A stretch of 64,000 nucleotides of DNA, taken from NCBI RefSeq assembly GCF_910592395.1, contig NC_088314.1, forward strand, positions 14,632,001-14,696,000. Reading direction: 5' to 3'. Both the position numbers and the translations under genes were made by a program. This document shows positions 10,362-20,700 of this stretch, one piece after another; position 1 is the first letter of the stretch; each line of letters starts with the position of its first letter. Under the pieces are notes generated by a model. It was not told the DNA's origin. It did not search any database and saw nothing but the letters and a program-made list of their open reading frames with translations. Source of the stretch: Lineus longissimus. Lineage: Eukaryota; Nemertea; Pilidiophora; Heteronemertea; Lineidae.

Positions 10362-10412
10362 ATCGCTTCTCGGCCTATTGGCTAAGATCAAAGTGTAGTA
10401 TCTGTTCTTATC
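10362..10412 (+). pseudogene. U2: U2 snRNA gene copy C, 5' 51 bases only
   Basis: The U2 5' end is intact here: the stem I region, GGCTAAGATCAAAGTGTAG and the GTAGTA branch-site pairing bases, up to TCTGTTCTTATC. After 10,412 the sequence becomes the 5' end of another LINE. With a 3' junction at GTATCTG, as in the other insertions, the 15 bases GTATCTGTTCTTATC would be the target-site duplication. Confidence 0.85.
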
Positions 10413-11070
10413 TGTTTACTCCAAGTTTACTCCAAGTCAGGTCGGGGAGCAGCACGTGCCATATTCGTTTATTTATTTCGTTGATTTCGTTGATTTCGTT
10501 TAGCACTATGTGACGTTTTACAGCACCGATTCCGTTTTAGTTGGACCTTTTGTGAACAATTCGTTTTATTCAGTTGGCTGGAGCCTTTGTGTGGATCGAG
10601 TTTTAAGCCTTTGTGTTTCTGCACCAATTATTTCAACTTGCCAACGCCTAGGGTGTACATACACTGTACATACACTGTAAATAACGTTTTAAGTCATGGC
10701 GTCGACGTATGCCGGCGCCGTGGCATATCAAGATGGGGCCTATGAGGCAGAAGTTATTGAAGTCATTAATAGAAGCGATAGGTCGGTTGACTATAGAACT
10801 AATAAGGACGATGGTGAAATTAAACAGTACAAGATTGTGAAGGCATTGGTAGAAAGGGGAATCCCCATAGAAAGTATAAAAACAGTGATGAAAGTAAGCC
10901 AAGGGCACTTTAGTGTGAGATTCGAGAAGGGGGACCCCCAAATGGAGGAAGCCCCTGCAGTGCTAGAAGTAGACGGGGTAGGGTTATGGATGGAAAAGGC
11001 CATTGACTTTGAGGTTAAGAGATTCCACACTAGTCGCTATGTAAAAATCCATAACTATCCGGGAGAGTGT
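10413..11070 (+). mobile_element. 5' end of a second U2-LINE family, with an ORF1 N-terminal fragment
   Basis: A 5' UTR of about 280 bases leads to an ATG at 10,696 (MASTYAGAVAYQDG). The open frame runs 125 codons (to about 11,070) before it enters a U2 fragment and stops. The segment VKALVERGIPIESIKTVMK followed by HFSVRF resembles, in pattern only, the N-terminal domain of the ORF1 at 3,699. This would be the 5' part of a divergent Keno-like element whose rest has been lost or replaced. Confidence 0.6.
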
Positions 11071-11079
11071 GACTCCGGC

Positions 11080-11104
11080 ATCGCTTCTCGGCCTATTGGC
11101 TAAG
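11080..11104 (+). pseudogene. U2: 25-base U2 5' fragment between two LINE 5' ends
   Basis: ATCGCTTCTCGGCCTATTGG and CTAAG exactly match U2 positions 1-25. Upstream, GACTCCGGC resembles the GACGCCGGC found before the true U2 starts, so the join may have used this microhomology. The fragment fuses LINE segment X (10,413-11,070) to LINE segment Y. Confidence 0.85.
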
Positions 11105-11446
11105 TATCAATAGTGTCCTGAAGCAGCGTCAAACCACCCTTAAACTTGGAAATACTTTTTCGTAAAGATGGCCCACATTACGGTGGGCCCGATCGGTGAA
11201 TTCATGAATAGAAAGGAGTATGAAAAAACGGTAAAAATCACATCGATAAAAGGATTCGTGTTCCGAAGGGATATTGTTATACTATTAAAGAGTATGGGAT
11301 TAAATGAAATGGCCAGGGCCATTGTGCTCACCTCATGTGGAGGAAAGATGGATAAAGAGCATGGTATTGTGTCATGTAGTGTTAGGTTTGATGTAGGTCC
11401 AAGCAATTACAATTTCCTCAAAATGGCCAATTTACAGTACATTCGA
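11105..11446 (+). mobile_element. 5' end of a third U2-LINE family, with an ORF1 N-terminal fragment
   Basis: A short 5' UTR precedes the ATG at 11,168 (MAHITVGPIGEF). The translated part YEKTVKIT, FRRDIVILLKSMGL parallels AGTVRIHC, FRHDVVSFLKEFGM of the ORF1 at 3,699, so this is the homologous N-terminal domain of another Keno-like family. The frame is cut at about 11,424-11,446, where a tandem-monomer element begins, and stops at 11,453-11,455. Confidence 0.6.
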
Positions 11447-12416
11447 CCTCTGTGACCTTGAAAAGTAGGTCAAATCAAAGAAGACCCGGGTGACACATTG
11501 AATGGTTGTTAGAATTAGATGTACCTATGATATAAAATTGGTGCCAATCGGGCAAGTCATTACTAGGAATAATGGCATTTTGAAGAATTTAGGATTTGGC
11601 CCCCTCCCTGGAGGCCAAACGGCAAATCAGATCGCACCAATCTTCGGTACCTGAGATCACCTGACCAAGGGGTACATGTGTACTTAATTTGCGATCAATA
11701 GTCATTGCAGTTAAGAAACGTGCCAAAGTTACGGCCTGACGGCGAATTTACACCATTTGACCTCTGTGACCTTGACAAGAAGGTCAAATTAAAAACCTGT
11801 GTGACATATACTGTATGGTAGTTAGATGTACCCATGATATCAAATTGGTGGCAATCGGGCAAGAAGTTAAGGAATAATCACATTTTTAAGGTTTTGGGAT
11901 TTTGCCCCCTGGTGGTCAAGTGGTGAATCATATTGGACCAAACTTCGGTCCCTGAGATCACCTGACTAAGGGGTAAATGTGTACCAAATTTGGTATCAAT
12001 AGTCATTGCAGTTTAGAAACGTGCCATCGTTACATCCTAACGGCCAATTTACACCATTTGACCTCTGTGACCTTAGGAGGTCAAATCAAAAACCCGGAGG
12101 ATATATGATGCACCTTTGCTAGAAGTACCTACCATAGTTTTTTCAAAATTTCCCGATTACTATTAAGGGAGATATTGCATATTTTCACTTTAAACGTTTG
12201 GCCCCCTGGTGGCCAAACCATGAAACGAATCGGACCGAAACTTAGTCTCCAAGGTGTCATTACATAAGGGTACATGTGTACCAAGTTTCAACTCAATAGC
12301 TCGAACAGTTACGAAACGTGCCTTGCTAACGGACGACGGACGACGACGACGACGACGACGTCGGACGACGGAAGCCACGGTATGGGATAAGCTCACCTCT
12401 GCTAAGAGGTGAGCTA
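11424..12416 (+). repeat. Tandem-monomer element ending in (ACG)n and a terminal palindrome
   Basis: About three monomers of roughly 310 bp each contain GACCTCTGTGACCTTGA, GGCCCCCTGGTGGCC and AAGAAACGTGCCA. They are followed by an ACG-rich microsatellite (12,330-12,372) and a perfect hairpin (12,390-12,415, AGCTCACCT...AGGTGAGCT) just before AAAAA. The same design recurs at 41,400, 45,130, 61,107 and 62,285. The organisation of tandem core, short microsatellite and 3' hairpin is like that of pearl elements of bivalves and of Helentron-associated (HINE/DINE-type) elements. No coding capacity is seen. Confidence 0.75.
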
Positions 12417-12420
12417 AAAA

Positions 12421-13255
12421 GGATAGTCTCGTTGCACTGTACCAAAGAGAAAGAACGAACGTATATTTTGCAGTATTCAACGATAGCAAAAGTGCCGACT
12501 ATTTCGGAGGACTAGGGACTCAGGTGTCCGAAGGAAAAACATTTGAATTGACAAGCATTACGAAAGAAAAAATTCAACTTAGAATACACTGGCTGCCATC
12601 TTACATCAGCAATGACTTTTTATATGAATTCTTCGGGGAATATGGAGAAGTGATTTCAGTAGTTGAGGAAAAAACAAGTGTTGAAGGTGTCACCGTCAGA
12701 TCAGGTTTACGAATTGTGACACTAATAGTGAGTGACCAAACAAAGTCTTGCATACCACACAAAGTTCAAACTGATGACAATTTCAGCATGTTGATTACAT
12801 GCAAGGGTAGACTTCCGTTATGTCTGAGATGTAACAACTTAGGACACTCCAGAAAAGAATGCAATGCAGACTTAGGAAGAAGAACATACGCAAATGCAGT
12901 CATGAAAAAAATCCCAAGCTACCAACCACCAATAGAAATAGAAGAAGAACTAACATCAGAAAACGAATCAATGGACACAGTAAAAACACCTGAAACAAAT
13001 AGAACGTCTGAAAAAACCGAGTCAAAGAGAGTGGACTTAATAGCAACATCATCAACAAGGATGAACCCACCCTTTGACTCGGAAGTGCAACCGGAGAAAC
13101 AACAAGAAACATTAGACCACGAAAACCCGGAGATAGAAGAGCCCTCAGAAGACATAACAGACACACCAATAGACGATACGATACAACCTGGCCAAGGGAA
13201 CCCTACGAAAAAATTGAAAACGATGTCGTTATTCGATACGGACGAAGAAAATTGA
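12421..13255 (+). pseudogene. ORF1 of another U2-LINE copy, N terminus missing
   Basis: The open frame enters at 12,422 (DSLVALYQRER) without a start and aligns with ORF1 of the first LINE from its LRSLYQRE segment on. It includes IHWLPSYISNDFLYEFF, the CCHC knuckle CLRCNNLGHSRKEC (about 12,822-12,863) and the acidic C terminus ending at 13,255. Identity is moderate, so this is a related subfamily. The N-terminal domain was replaced by the tandem-monomer element. Confidence 0.85.
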
Positions 13256-13532
13256 CGCAATTAAAGCACGAAAAAGACTTGAAATTGGACTATTCTTACT
13301 GATCAATGGACATATAGTGTACGCTTTCGGACTGATATTACGGATTACGACCACCTCGGCTTGCCCACGGATTACGATATTGTTTCTCCCTCGGGAGTTA
13401 TTAGTAAGTATGTATAAATATATATCAAAACGTTCTTGTTCTCTAAATTTCAGTATACCATATAAAGCAAATATCCTTATTCTCGCATTTATCCTCAGTC
13501 TATATTTTGTTTTACAGCATGATTGAATTATA

Positions 13533-15032
13533 ATGTTAGATATTTCTTTTGCCAGCCTCAATTGTCGTGGTCTTTCAAGTTTTTCCAAACAGCGCTTGAT
13601 TTCTAGTTTTTTACTTCAATTTGACCTTGATTTTATATTTTTACAGGAAACTAATGTAGATTCCCTTTCTTTAGCTAAAAACATCGAGGGGTATTTTTGT
13701 GCGAAAGCCTTTTGGTCTTTTTCTTCTCATATAAGTACAGGTTCCGCTATTTTTATATTTTCTTCTGATGTTACCACTGGGAATTTTCATTATGATTTAG
13801 ATGGCCGTCTTATTTATCTTGATGTTGACATCAGAGGGTAAAAGCTCCGACTTGTATTGAAAGAAGTATAAAGTGAAGATAAGAAAACCTTGCGATCGGC
13901 CTCAATAGAAGGAGAATATATATTGACAAGTCGCCAGCTCGTCTTGCGCGGCGACTTCAATTGTGTAACTTCCACTAAACTGGACAAGATTGGGGGAAAT
14001 CCCTCTCGAGGCCTAGTTGGTGCGAATGAGATATTTTCTTTGTGTCAGGATTTTTCTTTGTCGGATGTTTTTCGAACCCTCCACCCAAGCGCAGTGTCTA
14101 CCACTTGGCATTCAAAAGCTGTCCACTGTAGGCTTGATCGGTTTTATATTTCTAAGTCTTTGATGCGTAATGTACATGATTTTTTGGTGTGCCTTACGCC
14201 ATCCTCAATGATAAGGTCGTGATCAGAAATAATGAAAATAGTTCCGGAAAATCCTATTGAGTTGGGGCGTAGTTATTGGAAGTGCAATAACGCTATTATT
14301 TCAGATCGTAATTTTATCAAAGCATTTCATAATTTTTGGGCTAGGAAAATGTCAGGTTTTGTTCTCTCTCTGGATAGTTGGGATATTTTGAAATTGGAAA
14401 TTAAGTCTTTTTCTGGGCGCAAAGCCAAGGTTTCTAAGACTGTGGTTAATTCTCTCAAGTGGCAATATTCTTTGTTACAAAAGTCCTCATTATCTTCTTC
14501 TTGCCCACAGGACTACAGTGATCAAAATAATGTTGTAAGGGAGCAGATTTCTGCTTTACAAAACAAAGAGCTCTTTGGTGTTTTTATTCGTTCTAAGTGT
14601 GATTTTTTAAAGGATTCGAAGAAGCCCTCCAAATATCACTTTATTAAGGAAAGGAAGCGAAGTGAAAAGAAGGTTATTAATAAATTGGTTGCTGATGGGA
14701 AAACTCTTTTTGATAATGATTCGATTTCTGATGCTTTTGGTTTTTTTTATTCTCAGTTATTTTCGGAAGAGGAAAAAGACCTCTTTCTTCTTTTGACGCT
14801 GAGGTCTGTGATGGTCCTATTCTTTCTGAGGAAATTTTGTCTGCACTGAAGTTTAGGGTTTAGGGAAGGAATTTTATCTCGGTTTTTTTTATTTAGTAGG
14901 CCCATTGTTGGTATCTCTCTATTTTTGATGAAGGTATTTTGACTGAGTCTCTCTATTTTTGATGAAGGTATTTTGACTGAGTCCCAGCGACTCCCTTATA
15001 TTTCTTTGTTGTGTAAGGATCCTAACAATTCT
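13533..15032 (+). pseudogene. ORF2 of the same U2-LINE copy, truncated and frameshifted
   Basis: Endonuclease motifs are seen in order: LNCRG (13,557), FLQETN, RGDFNCV (about 13,949) and RLDRFYIS. Frame breaks occur around 13,841-13,890, 14,222 and 14,800. A 35-bp direct duplication lies at 14,914-14,983 and a deletion near 14,850 removes the SPGSDGL region. Homology to the first LINE ends abruptly at 15,032 within the WRPISLL approach region of the reverse transcriptase. This is a dead fragment. Confidence 0.85.
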
Positions 15033-15880
15033 ATAAAAAGCACCACAACTTGGAGTTGCTTCTGTCCCTGTGTGGTATCTGGGTAAGCCAGGCAGTTCTT
15101 CATTTCATGTCTATTAACCCACTATTGTTATCAGATGTGTGGGATAGTTCCATAGCTTAGTTGTGCTGTTGGACTCAGATTTGCTTCCAATGTACTAAAT
15201 GGGGAGCATTTTAGGAACAGGTTACAGTGACCAGGTGGCCAATACGTTTAGGTCCTTCTGAGAGCCTCGCTATAAGTCTATTTGTTTGTTTCTGTAACCA
15301 TGGTAACTGGCCCAGTCACCACATACCACCTAGGATCATGTGGGGGGGATGCCCTAATGAACAGAAAGTAGTGTATATGAGCTGAAAACATGAATAAGCA
15401 AAACAGTCCAGAGCAAAAATGTGCTAAAAGTCGCATGTTTATATACTTATTTACATACCAATGTATTGCTGCTGTCCTTATAATCTGTTGTCCTGACAAA
15501 GTTGTAAAAAATAAAACGAGTAGAAGAGGTGATGGCAACACACCCATATTTTGGTAGGGAATTGCTCCCCCAAGCTTATTAACGCTCATTGTGATGGTAT
15601 GGATCGAAATCTGCTGGGTGGTCGAGCGAGTTGCCTGATATTCTGCTCTACTGCTCTAGAAGTATCTCTACTGCTCTGCAGGTGTCTCCCACTGCTCTTG
15701 CAGTGGTCAAACCGTTTGGAATACGCAAGTTTTAATGTTGTGTGATGTGTGTGGGTACACCAGGTATCTCTTGACCAAATTTCATTTAGATCCTACCAAG
15801 CTTGAGGGCAAGAAGATCAGCCATAAACCTCGCGATTCACCTGGAGAACCATTTAAGCGGTTCTCTACCACTGTACATGT
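15033..15880. other. No recognisable gene
   Basis: I see no coding or structural RNA feature. There is a small cluster of CTACTGCTCT/CCACTGCTCT units at about 15,640-15,700. Confidence 0.5.
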
Positions 15881-16812
15881 TACGGTGGCCCATTAGGGAC
15901 ATCATGTTTTTTTTAGATTCAAATACGATTATTTTTTCTCGAATTTTCTCCACGGAATTAAGTATTTTCTCCACGGAATTAAGTATTTTCTCCACGGAAA
16001 TAAATACTTTTCTCCACGGAAATAAATACTTTTCTCCACGGAAACAACATTTATCTCCGCGGAAATAAATACTTTTCTCCACGGAAATAAATACTTTTCT
16101 CCACGGAAATAACATTTATCTCCACGGAAATAAATACTTTTCTCCACGGAAATAAATACTTTTCTCCACGGAAATAACATTTATCTCCACGGAAATAACA
16201 TTTATCTCCACGGAAATAAATACTTTTCTCCACGGAAATAACATTTATCTCCACGGAAATAAATACTTTTCTCCACGGAAATAAATACTTTTCTCCACGG
16301 AAATAAATACTTTTCTCCACGGAAATAACATTTATCTCCACGGAAATAACATTTATCTCCACGGAAATAAATACTTTTCTCCACGGAAATAAATATTTTT
16401 CTCCACGGAAATAACATTTATCTCCACGGAAATAAATACTTTTCTCCACGGAAATAAATACTTTTCTCCACGGAAATAACATTTATCTCCACGGAAATAA
16501 CATTTATCTCCACGGAAATAAATACTTTTCTCCACGGAAATAAATACTTTTCTCCACGGAAATAACATTTATCTCCACGGAAATAACATTGATCTCCACG
16601 GAAATAAATACTTTTCTCCACGGAAATAAATACTTTTCTCCACGGAAATAACATTTATCTCCACGGAAATAAATACTTTTCTCCACGGAAATAACATTTA
16701 TCTCCACGGAAATAAATACTTTTCTCCACGGAAATAAATACTTTTCTCCACGGAATTAAGTATTTTCTCCGCGGAAATAAATAATTGATTCCGCTGATAT
16801 GATTGGTCCTGC
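15881..16812 (-). mobile_element. Satellite-bearing TIR element, copy 1
   Basis: It starts at 15,881 with the TIR TACGGTGGCCC and holds about 39 units of a two-type satellite from about 15,946 to 16,790: a 22-bp unit (TTTCTCC/GGAGAAA type) and a 21-bp unit (GGAGATAAATGTTA type). It then has the CCGCTGATATGATTGGT segment shared with copy 2 at 26,198-26,215 (inverted). Similarity fades after about 16,812, so the far end seems lost or diverged. Open frames of 60-150 codons inside are artefacts of the repeat. Confidence 0.8.
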
Positions 16813-17773
16813 ATTTTAGAGGACGAGGTCAAGGTGAAACTATTAACCCTTAAACCCCAACCTTGCGGTAGGCTCGGGAACCAAGCTGTACAGGCGCTGC
16901 CCGCTGGAACACGAGGCCGCTTGTCAATCCCGTTTGACATTGTCAGATCTGACTATACGTGTATAGTGTTGGCATGAAGACTGTGGAAGATGTAAGTAAC
17001 ACGATGATTGTCAGATTTGATACGTTTTGAATCATAAAAATGCAGTTGGTAGCATCTTTGTAGAGTGGCCTAGTATCAGTGAAGAAAACGGTACGTGGAG
17101 ACCCACTGCCGATGTTATGTATAGCTAGCTATCGCGCGCAGTAGCTGACGTGTATGTGATATTGTGCAGGTGGCTTAGGCTTAGAGTCATGACAGTACAT
17201 GTAAATGCAGTACGCCTTGGCACGTTTTCTGTAGCTATTAAATTCGATTTTTTTAAAATGTTCATTTGATTCAAATGCGGTCGATTCCGTTACATATTTT
17301 ATTCGATTTTGCCACATATTCATTTTATGTTACCTAAACATTCATTCAATTTTGCAGTATAGGCCTATATTTGTCGCGTCGCGGGATTCTGATAGTAGTA
17401 TCATGTAAGTTCGAAATAAAAGGGGTTGGTTAGGGGAGACCGGGGCTAGTTCGCCCCATTTGCTACATAAATGCTTATATGTCACCCAATATAGAATAAA
17501 AATGTCTCAAACTACCTCTGTATGATAGCTGTGGTTCTTGGCTATAAACAAAACCCTATAGTTTGATGGCATGATGGCATCAATTTCCTGAGTAAAAGTG
17601 ATGTTGATGTTCGTAACCGCTGGGGCTATATTGGCCTGAAACTTGGTACACAATGTACCACTAGATAAGATCTCCTCCCAGACCAAGTTTCGGTTCGATA
17701 TGTACAGTTAAGGCCCACATTTTGTTGGTCACTGCTACATTTATGTGTTAGTGTTATTTGTCTTTTATTTCAG
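16813..17773. other. Upstream region of the HECT gene
   Basis: No long open frame exists. The 5' exon(s) and promoter of the SAM-UIM-HECT gene should lie here or in the previous kilobase, but I could not fix a start codon. Confidence 0.4.
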
Positions 17774-20700
17774 ATTTGTGGTTTTCTTTCGTCCAGGTGC
17801 ATTCCAGACATTGTATTGGAAAATATTCGTCAACAGAAGGTTAGTATTATACTGAATCGGCGTTCCCTGAAGCAAAACTGATACAGTTATACTGTGTATT
17901 TTAGACAGGTTTGTGGCAAATATTCATTTTTGCCACGAGAGGGATGGCCATTTATAAGCAGGTCTAAACAATACTTGGAATGGAACGTGACTTACGCTCG
18001 TCCTTCTTTCAGATTGATGGAGATGTTGTCCGCGTTTTAGATGAAAGTCAACTCATAGAAGTGGGCATCACGGCACTTGGTGACAGATCAATGCTCAGAA
18101 ATTTCTGCCAGTCTGATTCAAACACCACTCAGCCCATTAACCAGCCGACTGCAGTCGCAAGCACCCCTTCCACGACTACATGTAGGCCTAGCAGCGACAG
18201 GAGGGCATATTTGTTGAAATGCCTACGGGAGAATTACGGTTCACAGCGTCAGCGCTTTCAAAATCGTGAGAAACGTTCCCATGCCAGTAAAGGTCGTCCT
18301 GTGAGTATGAAGCGCGCGGTCGAGATGAGATTGCGGATCCTTTGCAAACAAGATGATGGAACCGTAACACACCCAGGACGGCGGGATTCAAAGCCAGTAA
18401 AAAAGCCATTGGGAGATAAAAACATGATCAACTTGAAGATCGACCCAAGTATTGGATATGAACAATTCCTTGAAATTGTTAAAGAAGCCTTTTTCCCCGG
18501 TGGAATGAACCCTGTAGTCGGAGACATTGATCTTTTTCAAGGGTTTGAACTTGTTGATGGTCTCAACATCAACATTTGTACAGGCTTGCAGGATTTCTCT
18601 TTGAATAAATACATAGAAAAGAAGAACACGTCTGGAGCACTACGCCTTAATCTGTTGCTTTCTATGGTGGAACCGGAACCTCACGCCGATGATCCAACAG
18701 TAACAGGGATGATTGAATCAGATCCGGACCCAGATTATTTGCCAGACTTGGATATTAAAAGTGAACACATAGCAACAAGCCCTTCTGGGGAGGTACTCAT
18801 TCGAAGAAACCAATGTCGTAGGGCATCTCCACAGGCAACAAGACCTGCAGCAGCACCAGTACCATCAACAGCTACATTGGAACCTGCCTTTGCTCAACCT
18901 TCAGCTTCAAGTGCAGACAACACAGCACACAGGAGACATCTGTAATTCTTCATTTATGTTCGATTTTTCATATTCTTCCTGCAGTAATGGGAGTTGCTTC
19001 CCAGCAATATATTCCGACGAAAATGTTTCAAGTGTAATGGTACAGGCACCTGTTCAAATCTGCATCCAAAGGCGATCCATTTCATCCGTTATGTGTCACC
19101 GATGTGTCATGAACATAATGAGGTGGCTGTATAGCGGAAAAGTGCGTTCACACTAATGTAGATCAATCTGGCACTCGTTCTAATCGATCTATGCAGCTGG
19201 ATCGATCACAGAACGCTTCAGAAGGTGGTCTTGATAAGTCCATCAGAAGCGAATCCAGTGTGAATGGCTGGATCGTTCCAGCCACCATCCGTCTGCTCGG
19301 ATCGTATGATTTTCGTGTCTGAATGCGCGATGCGATACATCCAGATCGCTTCTAAATTGACTTCATCATCGGCGGTTTGGTGAACTTTACTTTCAACGTT
19401 TAGCCAGATCAAGTATTGTTGAATGGCATACAATTCAACTTTTGTCAAAATTGCATGAAGGGTTTAAGTCTCCTACATTTTTTCAGAATATATTCCGATT
19501 TGCTGGTTGAGAGCGACGAAGAAGAAGATGATGAAGACCTTAATTTAGCTATAGCGGCGAGTTTGGCGGATGCCTCAAAACGGTATACCCGTTCCATAAC
19601 CATATAAAATTCCTTTGTTAGGTCCCATGGTTGAGTTCTTACCATAGAAGAATGGCTTCCATCGTCATCAACCGGCGGCCGGTCCGCCTGTGTCCTCCGG
19701 TCGTACATGCAGGCGTCGAGATTGACGTAAATCTTTATAGTTCCACCGGGAAGTATGTAAATCACAGCGTTGTGAAATGAATGCCCATCAGCGCTGTAAC
19801 AGCATACCCTGTTTGTCTACAATCGTATAAACGGATACCCCCTCCAAGGGAAATGTCCAAAGCCAAAGGCAGTGTAGGCTTTTTGTTCACTGGTCTTTAT
19901 CATGACCTTTTTTTTCAATGACAGACTTTAAATTATTTTTCACAGTCATGAAGAAACGACGCTGACCGATTTGCTTGTTGAACTTAGCTCTCGGGTTGAC
20001 AAGACGTGTCAGCCGAATTTGATAAATGTGGCCCGCTCTAGACTCCTGGCAGCCGCGTGCAGGGCCTTTGGGAGGCAGCGATTCCAGCCTACCCACCCTT
20101 TATCGTTGAAATTCATGGATGATATCGGCCAGTCAGAGGGTGCCATAGATGATGGTGGACCGACACAAGAGTTTTTTACTCTGCTACTCCGCAAGTTCCA
20201 AGAAAATGGTATGTTTGAAGGACCTGATGATCGGAAGATTATTGTACCTTATCAACCAGGTAAGTCGCAGGCTCAGCCCGAAGATTTTAGAAGTAGTAAA
20301 AGACGGGAATGTTGAGTACGATAAAACGACTTTGCCAAGTATCACAATGTATTATTGGATCACAAACTGACCTTTTAAAATCAACCATTTTACCATTTAC
20401 TGATGCTATTTTTAGCCTGAATTTTGATGGCCGCGGTTTTTCTTGGCTATTAAACAACCTATGGCTCAATCTGCTGGATGAAATTTAGTGGATTGGTGAC
20501 GAAATTGATTTCCCTTGATTTCCTGACAGTTTGTCAGTACATAACAGTAATTTTCCAGGTTTGTTTACGACAAATTGAAAAACTGAAAGAAAAAAAAACA
20601 GTTGCACATTATGGCTCTTTGATATACTTTATGCTGATGGGTCATAAGCCCGGTCATAAGGACATTTCTTCAGGGACGTATAATCTGGGACAAGGATCTG

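Noticed and set aside
39-10412. A functional U2 snRNA gene
   Set aside because: Each of the copies in the window lacks its 5' or 3' part or is split by an insertion; none is continuous.
19139-19460. A possible MITE with TTCACACT ends upstream of the UIM exon
   Set aside because: The two TTCACACT segments agree over too few bases to define arms.
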